Shown: positions 27,271 to 36,116 of the stretch, piece by piece
How the letters are laid out: every line of letters begins with the position of its first letter
Numbering within the stretch: position 1 is the stretch's first letter
NCBI GenBank assembly: GCA_905182075.1
Contig: CAJIZS010000002.1
Span: forward strand, 25,522-89,521
Direction: 5' to 3'
Source of the DNA: an uncultured Methylophilaceae bacterium
GTDB taxonomy: Bacteria > Pseudomonadota > Gammaproteobacteria > Burkholderiales > Methylophilaceae
DNA length: 64,000 nt
The notes under the pieces: generated by a model
Told to the model about the DNA's origin: nothing
Database searches by the model: none
What the model saw: only the letters and a program-made list of their open reading frames with translations
Position numbers and translations under genes: made by a program

Positions 27271-27304
27271 GATAATGTGTCTACGTAAAATCTAAATTAT
27301 TAGA

Positions 27305-27706
27305 TTATGCGTGGTAACCTCTAAAGTCCGCTCTTACAGCGACAGTTGCGGCTGACAAGTTGATCGAATCAACTGTTCCTAATGCCCGTACTGATACTTG
27401 CCATTCTGCGGCGGTTTGGTTAACCGGACCTTCAACGATCATATGGACCCATTGAGTGTCATCGGAAGGTACGTTAGCAACAACAACAGTTGCGTGAGCA
27501 CTGATTGTTTCTACTATACGTGGTACTGCACTTAATGCACCGGAAGTAATTCCCAGTTTAGCACTAACATCCGCGCCACAATCAATTGTGACGTAATTTA
27601 AATTTGCACCAATAAATTCACCAGCGCCTGCGCCGGTATTGGTTGCTTGGGTTCCACCTGTGTCGACGGCCCCATGTTGTCGTAATTCTATTGTTCCAGC
27701 AGCCAT
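27305..27706 (-). CDS. Putative virion decoration protein, 133 aa
   Basis: The protein is beta-rich and dominated by Ala, Gly, Val and Thr, with very few charged residues in its first half (GTIELRQHGAVDTGGTQATN). It ends AVRADFRGYHA. It has its own late promoter (27740-27747) and a strong terminator, the arrangement expected for an abundant structural protein. The composition suits a capsid decoration or whisker-type protein. Family not recognised. Confidence 0.5.
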   Translation of the reverse strand: MAAGTIELRQHGAVDTGGTQATNTGAGAGEFIGANLNYVTIDCGADVSAKLGITSGALSAVPRIVETISAHATVVVANVPSDDTQWVHMIVEGPVNQTAAEWQVSVRALGTVDSINLSAATVAVRADFRGYHA

Positions 27707-27738
27707 GATTAATCTCCTATGAATGCTTATTGTTATTT

Positions 27739-29187
27739 TTATTTATCAAACGAATTGAAATATTTCTGTCTAACGGTGGAAAATATATCCATTATTCTAC
27801 CATGTACATTGAGATAACCATAAAGTAGTTGGTATAACTTGTGTTTTGAGTTACCATCAAGTTTATTATACCTTTGTGCAAGACTAAGTGCTTGCTTTAT
27901 ATTACCATTTTGTACGCCAAAGGTAGATTTTATTTTATAAAAAAATGTAACTGCATCTTGGTTTGACATATCGCCTAATGCAATTTTTGTTAAGTATTTC
28001 CGCATAAACCATGCCGGTAATGCCTTTGGTTTAAGCAAATCGTATGTATCATCATTTAACATATGCGATTTGACATAAAATGCCGATATAAGTGTATATA
28101 AATCCGACATACTAATTGAGACTTGAGTAAAATTAGGGTAACTACTATACAATTTTCTTGTATATTTTTTAGCATCAGCATCGTCTTCTTCGCCTAATAC
28201 ATATAATAGCACCAAACTACATGCTGTTAAATTAACAACATCAGCCATTGATAAATTTTTACTCCAACTTCTATTATGGAATGCTTTGCCTTCAGTTAAT
28301 ATATTATCACGAAAAAATGTATACTTTTCCATAGTATTAACCATATCTATAGTGTCTTGTTTGCGTTCAGCTTTTGCAGTACCTACTTCGCCTGATTTAA
28401 TGGATACCATGGAATTAAATAATCCTTTAACTCTTTGTTTGCTTGTAGGGTGTTTTAACGTTGATTTAACATCATCTAATAGCTCTTCAAACGGTTTACG
28501 CAAGTTATAATCCCCAAGCAAATTAACAGTATCTTTCCATTTATTGGAGTTCCATAGTATTTCTCTTGTACCTTTTACTTCTCTACCATTATCATCTGCT
28601 TCATACGCTCGTAAACTTAAATTAACACCACTTAATGTAAACTCTAATTTTCTATCTGTGTCTGGTACTTCTAATCCAATTCGTGCAAACAAGTCAGGCA
28701 ACATTCTTTTCATTGATGCTTCTTGTATAGCAGTTTTAACAAGCCCCATAATAAGCCCTTGGGTTTCAGCTGGCATGTCTAAAAAATTCTTCTTGAAAAC
28801 ACTTTCATCTTTATCCAATGCTATTATGTTGTCTATTTGTACTGCCCTATCATGTCCTACTTGAGGAAAGAGTATTGATATAATTTCACCTGAATTATAA
28901 CTACGTTTGCCTGGATATTTTTCGCTAGTAAAAGGAAGTATTTCAGTATGGGGTTTGCTTTCTAAGTATTTTTGCAAATCTTTTTTAATTAATTTTTTAT
29001 CATCTGAGTCTAAATGAACAATTAAATCTATATCGCCGAAATCATTCTTACCTGTAGTATTATAACTACCACTTATTTCAGCACTACGAAACGGTGCAAA
29101 GCCACTAAGAACATCACTTACATAACGATCAGTTGTTGCTTTAACATTTGCTCTGTCTATTCTATGTCCACCTGCTACACCACTCAA
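27739..29187 (-). CDS. Nucleotidyltransferase-fold protein, 482 aa
   Basis: The N-terminal third has the polymerase-beta-type signature GSYNTTGKNDFGDIDLIVHL (GS ... DxD), with a further acidic residue in AVQIDNIIAL. The rest is helical. The region before the motif (HRIDRANVKATTDRYVSDV) parallels that of the second nucleotidyltransferase at 30721, so the two are relatives. I choose the TTG start with an ACGGAG site; unlike its relative it shows no targeting peptide. The nucleotide transferred and its target are unknown. Confidence 0.7.
   Translation of the reverse strand: MSGVAGGHRIDRANVKATTDRYVSDVLSGFAPFRSAEISGSYNTTGKNDFGDIDLIVHLDSDDKKLIKKDLQKYLESKPHTEILPFTSEKYPGKRSYNSGEIISILFPQVGHDRAVQIDNIIALDKDESVFKKNFLDMPAETQGLIMGLVKTAIQEASMKRMLPDLFARIGLEVPDTDRKLEFTLSGVNLSLRAYEADDNGREVKGTREILWNSNKWKDTVNLLGDYNLRKPFEELLDDVKSTLKHPTSKQRVKGLFNSMVSIKSGEVGTAKAERKQDTIDMVNTMEKYTFFRDNILTEGKAFHNRSWSKNLSMADVVNLTACSLVLLYVLGEEDDADAKKYTRKLYSSYPNFTQVSISMSDLYTLISAFYVKSHMLNDDTYDLLKPKALPAWFMRKYLTKIALGDMSNQDAVTFFYKIKSTFGVQNGNIKQALSLAQRYNKLDGNSKHKLYQLLYGYLNVHGRIMDIFSTVRQKYFNSFDK
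27740..27747 (-). promoter_or_regulatory. T4-type late promoter
   Basis: GATAAATA on the minus strand, 34 bases before the start at 27706, overlapping the stop of the upstream nucleotidyltransferase gene. Confidence 0.55.
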
Positions 29188-29393
29188 AATTGACTCCGTT
29201 TCTCTAAATTGTTACCTTTGTTATTCTCATCTACACATTGATAATATGGTAGATGGGCATCTTTATTAAGGGCTCTAGTTCCTCTTTCAGGAGGTCCTTT
29301 AACCCAATGTCCATAACATCCTAATGTACTTGTTCCACATCCAACAACTATCCATGTCGCCATCATTACGAAAAGTAATAATAGCTTATTCAT
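29184..29393 (-). CDS. Small lipoprotein
   Basis: The protein begins MNKLLLLFVMMATWIVVGCG, a signal peptide with lipobox VVGC, so it should be lipid-anchored after cleavage at Cys. The mature part is about 50 residues, with three more Cys. It could be an outer-membrane spanin-like or superinfection-type lipoprotein. I use the ATG at 29393, which has a GAGGA site, and not the TTG five codons earlier. It overlaps the nucleotidyltransferase start. Confidence 0.6.
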   Translation of the reverse strand: MNKLLLLFVMMATWIVVGCGTSTLGCYGHWVKGPPERGTRALNKDAHLPYYQCVDENNKGNNLEKRSQF

Positions 29394-29404
29394 ATTTTTA
29401 GTCC

Positions 29405-29770
29405 TCAATTTGTTGGATACCTTACGTTCTTGTATATATCAGTATCAGGTTTAACTTTCGGAACGAAGGGTTCTTTATTTTTATATTTCTGTGCAAATTT
29501 TTGAGCACCTGTAATTCCGCCTTTTACAGCCGTTTTTATTTTTCTTCTGTTTGCTTTAGTATTCCATTTATAATCAAATCGTTGTGGCGAGTTCATTCCG
29601 GCCTTATGTAACCAACTACCTTCTGGTGCTAGAAGGGCGTTGTCAAGGTCTGCTTTACTATGAAAGTATGCACCACCTGCCATGTTTGGTCGTATATTTC
29701 CATTAACAAATCTCTGTATTCCGGCGCCTTCAAGAATCGCACCTTCTAATATAACTTCATTTATTTTCAT
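29405..29770 (-). CDS. Putative internal head protein with capsid-targeting-like start
   Basis: The 121-residue protein starts MKINEVILEGAILEGAG. MKINEVILE|G matches the pattern of T4 capsid-targeting sequences (about ten residues ending (L/I)xE, cut by the prohead protease). The mature part is basic (KANRRKIKTAVKGGITGAQK), as in T4 internal proteins that are packed with DNA and injected. It is overlapped by the radical SAM gene. The inference rests on motif similarity only. Confidence 0.55.
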   Translation of the reverse strand: MKINEVILEGAILEGAGIQRFVNGNIRPNMAGGAYFHSKADLDNALLAPEGSWLHKAGMNSPQRFDYKWNTKANRRKIKTAVKGGITGAQKFAQKYKNKEPFVPKVKPDTDIYKNVRYPTN

Positions 29771-30718
29771 ATTGTCCTAAACTTTCGAAATTGTAAATCT
29801 GTAAAACAACTACAAGAATATTTATCGCATATGATTCCTTTAGTTGGTAGTTCAACTTTTCGATTTTTAATATTACCAATACTAATATTGCTTGTACAAG
29901 CAGATCTGTGTACTTCTCCATGAGCATCTATAATAGTTCCATCTGTTCCAGCATTACATAACCATCCAAAAAAATTATCTCCGCCTGTTAACTTGGCACC
30001 CATTCGATTATATTCTTCTTCTTCTTTGCCGTCTTCTTTCCAATAAAGAGGTCCTGATATTATATTATTATCTAATTTCTCCCAGTCATAGTTCCAATCT
30101 TTATCATCAGGAAAATGTTTATACCAATTTGATATAAAATCGTTTTGTTCAGGTGTATAAGCAGGGCTGTACTTATTTCTTTGATTAATAGGTTTACGTA
30201 TTAACAATGCATTCTTAACATCTAGTAATTCATTATACAATTTCGTAGATTTATCTATACAAGTATCCCAAATTTTCGGATCAATCATTTGTTGAACGTA
30301 AACTGGTTTATCAGCATCAAACGTTTTACAAACATTTACAATATGATCAACATCAGCATACTCCATGTGCATAGATATTATACAACCTGAGAGAAATTGC
30401 TGTGACTCTTCCCACCATTCAATTGGTCGTGATGCATTTGTTACAAAATGTTGTGTTACCCCTCTATTATATAATTCTTTTAATAAAATATCAATATAAC
30501 GGTAATATATGGGCTCGCCATCCATGGAGATGATTAGCTTGAAAATTAGTATTATCATTTTCTATTAATTTATCGACATACCATAAAACATCATTATAAT
30601 CTAATACATCTTTACCTGCGTGAGAAAAGGGAGGGCAATAAGAACATCTATAATTGCATTTATTGGTTAGCTCAATTTCACATAAAAAAACATTTTCGTT
30701 TTTTGGTGCCAATCTCAT
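29767..30718 (-). CDS. Radical SAM enzyme, frameshifted
   Basis: The first 50 residues contain IELTNKCNYRCSYCPPF with CxxxCxxC. The frame breaks near 30545 and resumes with IISMDGEPIYYRYIDILLKE (the GGEP-equivalent region), the rest of the barrel, and a Cys-rich end (ICDKYSCSCF) that could hold an auxiliary cluster. About 317 residues joined. It lies between two proteins with capsid-targeting-like starts. Substrate unknown. Confidence 0.75.
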
Positions 30719-30720
30719 AA

Positions 30721-31686
30721 CTATGTGGCTACCTGTGTCCTATATTGTGCTAAGTTGCTTTCGTTAGGTATAAATTTTCCTGAGAGTCCTAATTCTTTTT
30801 GATGTGCTATCCAGTATTCTTGTAAATCATCTGGAATATCTGCTCTTGTACTGTCAAGTATCTTTAAATAAACTTTCATTACTTGATCATATAATTGATG
30901 TCCGCTAATAGCATCATGTAGTGTATGATAATTCGCGACTTGTTCTGGAGTTAGGTTCATGTTAAACAGTTTATTAAGTAAGGCTAATGCTTCAGCTGGG
31001 TTGGTTGCCTCTATTTCACCTGTTGCTTTATTTGTTACACCTTTAACATGATTAAAGGAATACCCAGTTGCTTGAAACATTGCTAATATTAATTGAGTTC
31101 TGTGTAACCCTTTAACATTTGACGTTTCACCATAGTCAGCAGATGCATAACTAAATTGTAACCATTCTAAATGCCCGACCATCCAGTCTATTTGAACTCC
31201 TACATTTAACTTATTGCCTTGTTCATCGTACTGCGAAAACATACCATACGCATTTCCTGGCTGAACTTTTTTAGGTTCCATGTGTATAGTAGGTGCATGT
31301 TCATTAACATATTCGCTAATTAAAACCAATGCGGTCTTCATAGCAACTTGCTCGTCGGTTGATGATCTTGCTCGTTTTTTAAATTGATCAAATCGTAGTA
31401 CAAATTCGTCAGGCTTAAGATTCCATTGTTGCATTGATTTAGTAGTTATACCTGCAGGAAATAATGCAGTTGAATCAATTGCTAAATCAATATCACCGCT
31501 AGTACTTTTTTTACCGACTGAACCAACAGGATGAAAATTAGTAGGCTGGATGCCTGCTCGAGGGAATACTTGCTGTAGTTCTGCAAAGTATCTATCTAAT
31601 GTAGGTTGTATGTGTTCTCGATTAATACGACCAGTATTATCTCCAAATACATTCCCGCCTTCAATTAAAATTTCGCGGACAAGCAT
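30721..31686 (-). CDS. Nucleotidyltransferase with capsid-targeting-like N-terminus
   Basis: The 321-residue protein begins MLVREILIEGGNVFGD; MLVREILIE|G fits a T4-type capsid-targeting peptide. The core has the nucleotidyltransferase signature PVGSVGKKSTSGDIDLAIDS and a third acidic position in GVQIDWMVGHL. It is intact, so activity is plausible. If packaged, it would be delivered with the DNA, like T4 Alt, and could modify host RNA or protein with a nucleotide. It is related to the longer protein at 27739. Confidence 0.7.
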   Translation of the reverse strand: MLVREILIEGGNVFGDNTGRINREHIQPTLDRYFAELQQVFPRAGIQPTNFHPVGSVGKKSTSGDIDLAIDSTALFPAGITTKSMQQWNLKPDEFVLRFDQFKKRARSSTDEQVAMKTALVLISEYVNEHAPTIHMEPKKVQPGNAYGMFSQYDEQGNKLNVGVQIDWMVGHLEWLQFSYASADYGETSNVKGLHRTQLILAMFQATGYSFNHVKGVTNKATGEIEATNPAEALALLNKLFNMNLTPEQVANYHTLHDAISGHQLYDQVMKVYLKILDSTRADIPDDLQEYWIAHQKELGLSGKFIPNESNLAQYRTQVAT

Positions 31687-31900
31687 TACATAACTCCATA
31701 TTCTTCTTTATTCTTTAATTTTGTTATACGTGCTTTATAGGCAGGGCTGTTCATTTGATTAGTAACATCTGAGGCTGCCTGGAGAAAATGCTGAAACACT
31801 TCCATTCGTGCATTTAGTTGATCAAATTCTTTTTCTTCATCATTACTTGAATTATGTCATCGATTTGCGTTTTAAGTTCATCATTGTAGTTGGCTTTCAT
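31686..31900 (-). CDS. Small helical protein, frameshifted
   Basis: It starts MKANYNDELKTQIDDIIQ. After an indel near 31845 it continues SNDEEKEFDQLNARMEVFQH and ends KLKNKEEYGVM, stop overlapping the start of the nucleotidyltransferase (TAATG). About 71 residues. It may instead be the C-terminus of the preceding gene through a second shift. Function unknown. Confidence 0.45.
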
Positions 31901-32144
31901 CCACATACCTAGTAACTCCATGATACAAAGCCAATACCTCGGGATCCATTGCATCTTCATATGATTTTATATTTTTTGGTTCCCATACAGAACCTTTAAC
32001 ATCTGAAGCTTCGTCTAGAGGATCTGCTGTTAGTTTATCAATAACATCTTTTTGTGTGAAATCGTTTTGGATTCGGCGTAATTGACGTGGTCCTCGCATG
32101 TTCCTTTTTTTGTTTCCAGTTATTTCAATCTCAGATATTTTCAT
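31881..32144 (-). CDS. Hypothetical protein, 87 aa, MKISEIEI start
   Basis: The protein opens MKISEIEITGNKKRNMRGPR, similar to the targeting-like starts of its neighbours but without the exact xE|G junction. A basic patch and then an acidic C-terminal half follow. It lies in the cluster 29.4-32.4 kb in which several proteins share such starts. It could be an internal head protein; evidence is weak. Confidence 0.45.
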   Translation of the reverse strand: MKISEIEITGNKKRNMRGPRQLRRIQNDFTQKDVIDKLTADPLDEASDVKGSVWEPKNIKSYEDAMDPEVLALYHGVTRYVDESQLQ

Positions 32145-32385
32145 TACTCTTAGCCCGTTTCATTCCCGTTAAGAATTTTTTTGGATCTTGGTTTTTAATG
32201 CTAATTAAAAGTCGTCTATGTAAGTCTAGTGCTATCTCTTGATCGTACGTTTCATACAATAAACCTATTAGATTTATAACTGTATGTATAACGTGTTGGC
32301 CGCGAGATTCAATAACAATTTGCTTGTTCTGCTTTGGAATTACTTCGTTAATTTCTTGTAATAGACTTTTTGTTTTACGTTGCAT
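32131..32385 (-). CDS. Conserved hypothetical protein, 84 aa
   Basis: I start at MQRKTKSLLQEINEVIPKQN, because the longer frame upstream runs through a late promoter and a plus-strand gene. The protein is helical with ESRGQHVIHTVINLIGLL and DLHRRLLISIKNQDPKKF. Proteins of this type are found in many T4-like marine phages; function is unknown. The promoter TATAAATA at 32406-32413 is 21 bases upstream. Confidence 0.55.
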   Translation of the reverse strand: MQRKTKSLLQEINEVIPKQNKQIVIESRGQHVIHTVINLIGLLYETYDQEIALDLHRRLLISIKNQDPKKFLTGMKRAKSNENI

Positions 32386-32399
32386 TTGGTGCGTCCTGT

Positions 32400-32413
32400 T
32401 ATAAATATTTATA
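32400..32413. promoter_or_regulatory. Palindromic, bidirectional T4-type late promoter
   Basis: TATAAATATTTATA is a perfect 14-base palindrome holding an exact late-promoter box on each strand. It serves the minus-strand gene starting at 32385 and, on the plus strand, sits directly before the ATG at 32413, which would give a nearly leaderless transcript. Confidence 0.6.
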
Positions 32414-32700
32414 TGAAATTGACACATATTATCGAACAACCAACACCACCAGAACCACCGCCAATTAACATGCAGTCCCTTGTTATAAAAGTTGACGAAG
32501 TTGTCGGTCAAGTATTTCAAAATCCGCAAGCGGCTGATGAATTAAAAGAGGCATTAAATGATAAGTCTAATATAGTACATGAAGCAGCGGACGTAGTCGC
32601 TGGAACCAATGTACCTCTTAAACTAATTAATTTTTTTAATCATTGCTTGTGCTTCAGCATACATAATCGTTGCTTGCTCACCAACCACCTCGTCTGTTAG
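32413..32700 (+). CDS. Small hypothetical protein, plus strand
   Basis: The protein starts MKLTHIIEQPTPPEPPPINM; MKLTHIIE|Q again recalls a capsid-targeting peptide. A helical stretch (KVDEVVGQVFQNPQAADELK) follows. The frame continues to 32700, overlapping the 3' end of the helicase gene; the Cys-rich end beyond about 32625 looks non-coding, so an indel in the T-run near 32630 probably hides an earlier stop, giving about 72 residues. It is one of few plus-strand genes here. Confidence 0.5.
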   Translation: MKLTHIIEQPTPPEPPPINMQSLVIKVDEVVGQVFQNPQAADELKEALNDKSNIVHEAADVVAGTNVPLKLINFFNHCLCFSIHNRCLLTNHLVC

Positions 32701-33966
32701 AATATCTGGAAATTTTCCATGCGTTGTTCCTTGCTCATCTTCTGGTAAATCAGTAATACGTAGCCCTGCAATATCAAATGCTAAGTCAACTTTCTGTCCA
32801 ACACCTGCACTACTACGTGTTTTCATAAATTGAATCTGATATCTACCACGTTCACGCATTGCTGTACTTGTAAAGATGCCTACAACATTATCTGCTGTTT
32901 GTATTTTACTAATACCACCTGCAATATGACTATGATCAAACTCAATTTCTTCTACTGCCCCTCTGTTCAACTGCGATGCTTTCGCAGAAGTTAATTCAGG
33001 TCTATCTGATTTTGTAAGTTCTTCACTGACAAATTTATCTTTAATAAACAAATCACTTGGTGGTACTTTACGTTGTGCTGGCATCATTAAATCTAAATAA
33101 TCAATTAGTACTACATCTGATTTTCTATGCATGTTTAGTGTCATATACTCTTTATATATACTTTAATATGCATTTACTGTCATACCATTTGGTAGTTGCA
33201 CAATTTGTAAGTTGTCCTTTTTTCTTTACCGCATTTTAACTTTTAATCTCAACATCGTCTACATTTTTAAATATTTCCCTTGTTGATATCCGTTATCATG
33301 CTATCAAGACGCATTGAGTAATCCTTCACTTAATTCTAAACTTATGTAAACAACATTTAATCCTGCAATACTCCAATTTAGTGCTAAGTTCTGTAAGAAC
33401 AAACTTTTACCACCACCTGATGCTGCCGCAAATATATTTAGTTCACCTCGGTTAAATCCACCATATAGTTTTTGATCAATATCTCTCCAGCCTGTGCTTT
33501 GCCCACCACGTGCATTTCTTACACGCTCAATACGTTCTGCTGGACTTTCCCAATAATCCGTACCCATGTGTTTTGCAAGTCCAATGTTTACTGCTTCTTT
33601 AATTTTTCTTTCTACTGGTCCGTATTCACCTTTTTCAAGTAAATCTGCACTCTCAAGTATTGCTGATTCAAGTGCTTTGTGTTTACAAAAAGTTTCAAAC
33701 TCGTCAATAAACCATTTTTGATGTCTATCATCTACATCTTTTAATTCTTGTAGTTCAAGTCCTGTTGTTGCTAGTATTTGTTCACGTGTAGGTAATGCAC
33801 TATAGTTCATAGAATGTTCTTGTACAAACTCAACACTCTCTCTAAGTGTTGCATCAAAAAAATCCGAATCGCAAATGTTTCTACATCTTGCATATAATTC
33901 TGGATCTGTAATTAGAAACTCTATAAACAGTTTCTGTAAATCGTATGTGTAATCTACCTCAGCCAT
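32623..33966 (-). CDS. 41: Replicative DNA helicase gp41, frameshifted
   Basis: The N-terminal part (220 residues) ends with the P-loop FAAASGGGKSLFLQNLALNW and VVYISLELSEGLL. The C-terminal part has VVLIDYLDLMMPA (Walker B) and GIFTSTAMRERG with the arginine finger. The 159 bases between (33145-33303) code in shifting frames for EIFKNVDDVEIK and QIVQLPNGMTVN, which are conserved gp41 residues, so this is damage by several indels and not an intron. gp41 is the hexameric 5'-3' helicase that works with gp61 at the fork; the primase gene overlaps it upstream. Confidence 0.88.
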
Positions 33967-34946
33967 TTTTTCTGCTTTATTTTAATTTTAATCTTATTAT
34001 ATTCCTTTGCATACAAAATTGTAAGCAAAGCCTCAAGTCGTCCATAATATGCTACGGCATCGCATATATCTTTAACTTCGTTGGGCCACTCAGGTAAACT
34101 AATGTGCCATTTATTTTCTATAGCCACATCCATTAAATTAGAGTCTTTACCGTCTTTATCTGGCACAACTATTTTCTTTGTTGGTAAATGATTTAATAAA
34201 TCTATCTGTCTACTATTGCAATGATTACCACAGACTGCAACACCATTTACCATTAATGCATCAAACGGTCCTTCGCATACAATCGTATATTTAACATTAG
34301 TTTGTTTATCATAGTTAAATAAAAAACTTTGTGGTGACTTTGTAATATATTTTGGTATGCTATTTGACTTAGGGCGTTTAGTTAATCTTGCAGTATATCC
34401 AACAATTTTATTATTATATTCAAATGGTAAAATAACACGTTCATCTAAATTAAATGCTTTGGTGTCAGTATAATACCAATTTCCAGCATCCATTAAACTA
34501 CGTTTTTCAAGATACTTTAATGCTTTAGTAAACGCATCAGTTATTGTACATTTAAGTAATGGTTTAGAATTAATCGGAAGTGCTTCTTCCTTCCATTGTC
34601 CTGGTATTGCTAATGAATCAAATGTAACACGTTCGCTTGTAGACTGTATTTGCATTGAAGCAAGTACAAGTTTTTTAATATCGTTATCAGTTGCACCAAG
34701 GCTAGTTAATAATATTCTAAACTTAGATGTAATTTTTCTACCAGGTAACCATGATGTTTTGAAACCACAATTAAAACAATGATAAACAACTGAATCGCTA
34801 TTTGGAAAATTGAATCCTCCACGTTTCCGTGTATCGGGCCGTGATTGTCCATTATGAATGCACACCGGACAATTCAAGGTATGCCATCCACTAGGACTAA
34901 CTTTTATGTTTATCGGAAGTAATGTTTTAACGTAATCTAGTATCAC
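33954..34946 (-). CDS. 61: DNA primase gp61
   Basis: The 330-residue protein has an N-terminal zinc module (LNCPVCIHNGQSRPDTRKRG and VYHCFNCGF, CxxC...CxxC) and a TOPRIM catalytic domain with TIVCEGPFDALMVNG and VVPDKDGKD. It makes RNA primers for lagging-strand synthesis together with the gp41 helicase encoded immediately downstream. Its frame is intact. Its stop region overlaps gp41's start and its start overlaps the preceding gene's stop. Confidence 0.88.
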   Translation of the reverse strand: MILDYVKTLLPINIKVSPSGWHTLNCPVCIHNGQSRPDTRKRGGFNFPNSDSVVYHCFNCGFKTSWLPGRKITSKFRILLTSLGATDNDIKKLVLASMQIQSTSERVTFDSLAIPGQWKEEALPINSKPLLKCTITDAFTKALKYLEKRSLMDAGNWYYTDTKAFNLDERVILPFEYNNKIVGYTARLTKRPKSNSIPKYITKSPQSFLFNYDKQTNVKYTIVCEGPFDALMVNGVAVCGNHCNSRQIDLLNHLPTKKIVVPDKDGKDSNLMDVAIENKWHISLPEWPNEVKDICDAVAYYGRLEALLTILYAKEYNKIKIKIKQKKWLR

Positions 34947-35719
34947 GCTCGTATTAAGATTTTAGTTATTGAACCTGTATTACTTACATTAGGTACATGC
35001 CTAAATTTTATATATTTTACGGCTAATGTCAAATTAAATGGATCTAATTTAGTTGTTGCTGATGTATAATCAACATAATCAGTAACAGCACCTAGTGGTA
35101 CTGCAAACCAAGAACTACTCATAGTATATGTATCATCTAATGTTCCAAATACTGACACTTGTCCAAAATAATTATCTAGGTAAGTTACAAAAGTAATTAG
35201 CCCATGCTTATCAGCCGCATCGTATACTCGTATTGGTTCTGAATCAAATATACCTGTACTAGTTCCAGTTTCAATAAAAGTCGAAGTTGAAATACTATCT
35301 ACTGGAGATACTATAATGGAATCCTCAATTTCAACATTTAAATTACCAGTACCAGCTAAATTTGTAAACAATGGCTTTTTAGTTCCGACCGTATCTTGAG
35401 TATAAAAACTTAAACGATACATACCGGGATCGATATGTTCAAAATCACTAGCGGCAGTAACTAAATCAAAACTACCTTTAGTACTGATATGTTTAGTACA
35501 TTGAACATTTTTTATTAGTGTTCCGCTATTACTCACAATATTAGCATACACAGATACGTTATCTATCTGAATCGGTTTTCTATCTTTATTTTTAACTTGA
35601 AAATTAACCGTATTTTCAACTGATTTAATTAGTTTAACATTTCCTGCTTGCATTGTCAAGGCACCTTTTCCTGGGGAATCTTCTAAGTAAAACGTGTTTG
35701 CTATTGTATAAATATTCAC
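34943..35719 (-). CDS. Beta-rich virion-type protein, 258 aa
   Basis: The protein starts MNIYTIANTFYLEDSPGKGA. It is almost all beta strand, with Ser/Thr/Val-rich segments such as DSIISTSTFIETGTSTGIF-like stretches (about residues 130-155), and lacks a signal peptide. A CATAAATA box lies 24 bases upstream, suggesting late expression. The composition suits a structural protein, for example a baseplate or fibre accessory. Unknown family, placed oddly beside the primase gene. Confidence 0.5.
   Translation of the reverse strand: MNIYTIANTFYLEDSPGKGALTMQAGNVKLIKSVENTVNFQVKNKDRKPIQIDNVSVYANIVSNSGTLIKNVQCTKHISTKGSFDLVTAASDFEHIDPGMYRLSFYTQDTVGTKKPLFTNLAGTGNLNVEIEDSIIVSPVDSISTSTFIETGTSTGIFDSEPIRVYDAADKHGLITFVTYLDNYFGQVSVFGTLDDTYTMSSSWFAVPLGAVTDYVDYTSATTKLDPFNLTLAVKYIKFRHVPNVSNTGSITKILIRA
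35707..35714 (+). promoter_or_regulatory. T4-type late promoter, plus strand
   Basis: An exact TATAAATA on the plus strand, 33 bases upstream of the ATG at 35748. A minus-strand CATAAATA at 35743-35750 serves the gene starting at 35719, so the two genes are divergently transcribed from overlapping signals. Confidence 0.6.
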
Positions 35720-35747
35720 AGTGATTTAACCCCATTATGTAATATTT

Positions 35748-36116
35748 ATGGAATATGAACAAATTTTAAAACGCTTTCCTTTTTTGAGTATAATCAAATC
35801 TAATGATAAAGAACACGTCGGTATCATTCAACAAAACGATACGGCATTTATTATGTTTTATGATTACAGTTTAATTAAAGATAAAAAGTTAAAAGAAGAA
35901 TTTATTTCATTAGGTGAAACTTGGTGGTGGGAATCAAACAGACGTATTCCCATTACATTGTTTCTTCATAAACAAATGAAAAAATTTTATCCTTACTTAA
36001 CAGTTTTAACAGCAAAAAATGTAATAATCGAAAAGGGACACGAAATAAATTTGTTCAACTTTTCCGGAAAAAAAACTAAGCGAAGAACAATCGAACTAGT
36101 ACAAAAATCTAGTTAA
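35748..36116 (+). CDS. Hypothetical protein, 122 aa, plus strand
   Basis: The intact frame reads MEYEQILKRFPFLSIIKSND, with a central GETWWWESNRRIPITLFLHK and a strongly basic C-terminus (GKKTKRRTIELVQKSS). The WWWESNRxIP segment looks like a conserved core. Proteins like this occur in T4-like marine phages with unknown role. It converges on, and overlaps by eight bases, the dioxygenase gene. Confidence 0.55.
   Translation: MEYEQILKRFPFLSIIKSNDKEHVGIIQQNDTAFIMFYDYSLIKDKKLKEEFISLGETWWWESNRRIPITLFLHKQMKKFYPYLTVLTAKNVIIEKGHEINLFNFSGKKTKRRTIELVQKSS

Noticed and set aside
33145..33303. Possible intron or insertion splitting the gp41 helicase gene
   Set aside because: The gap codes for conserved gp41 residues in shifting frames (EIFKNVDDVEIK, QIVQLPNGMTVN) and has the expected length, so it is multiple indels and not an intron.
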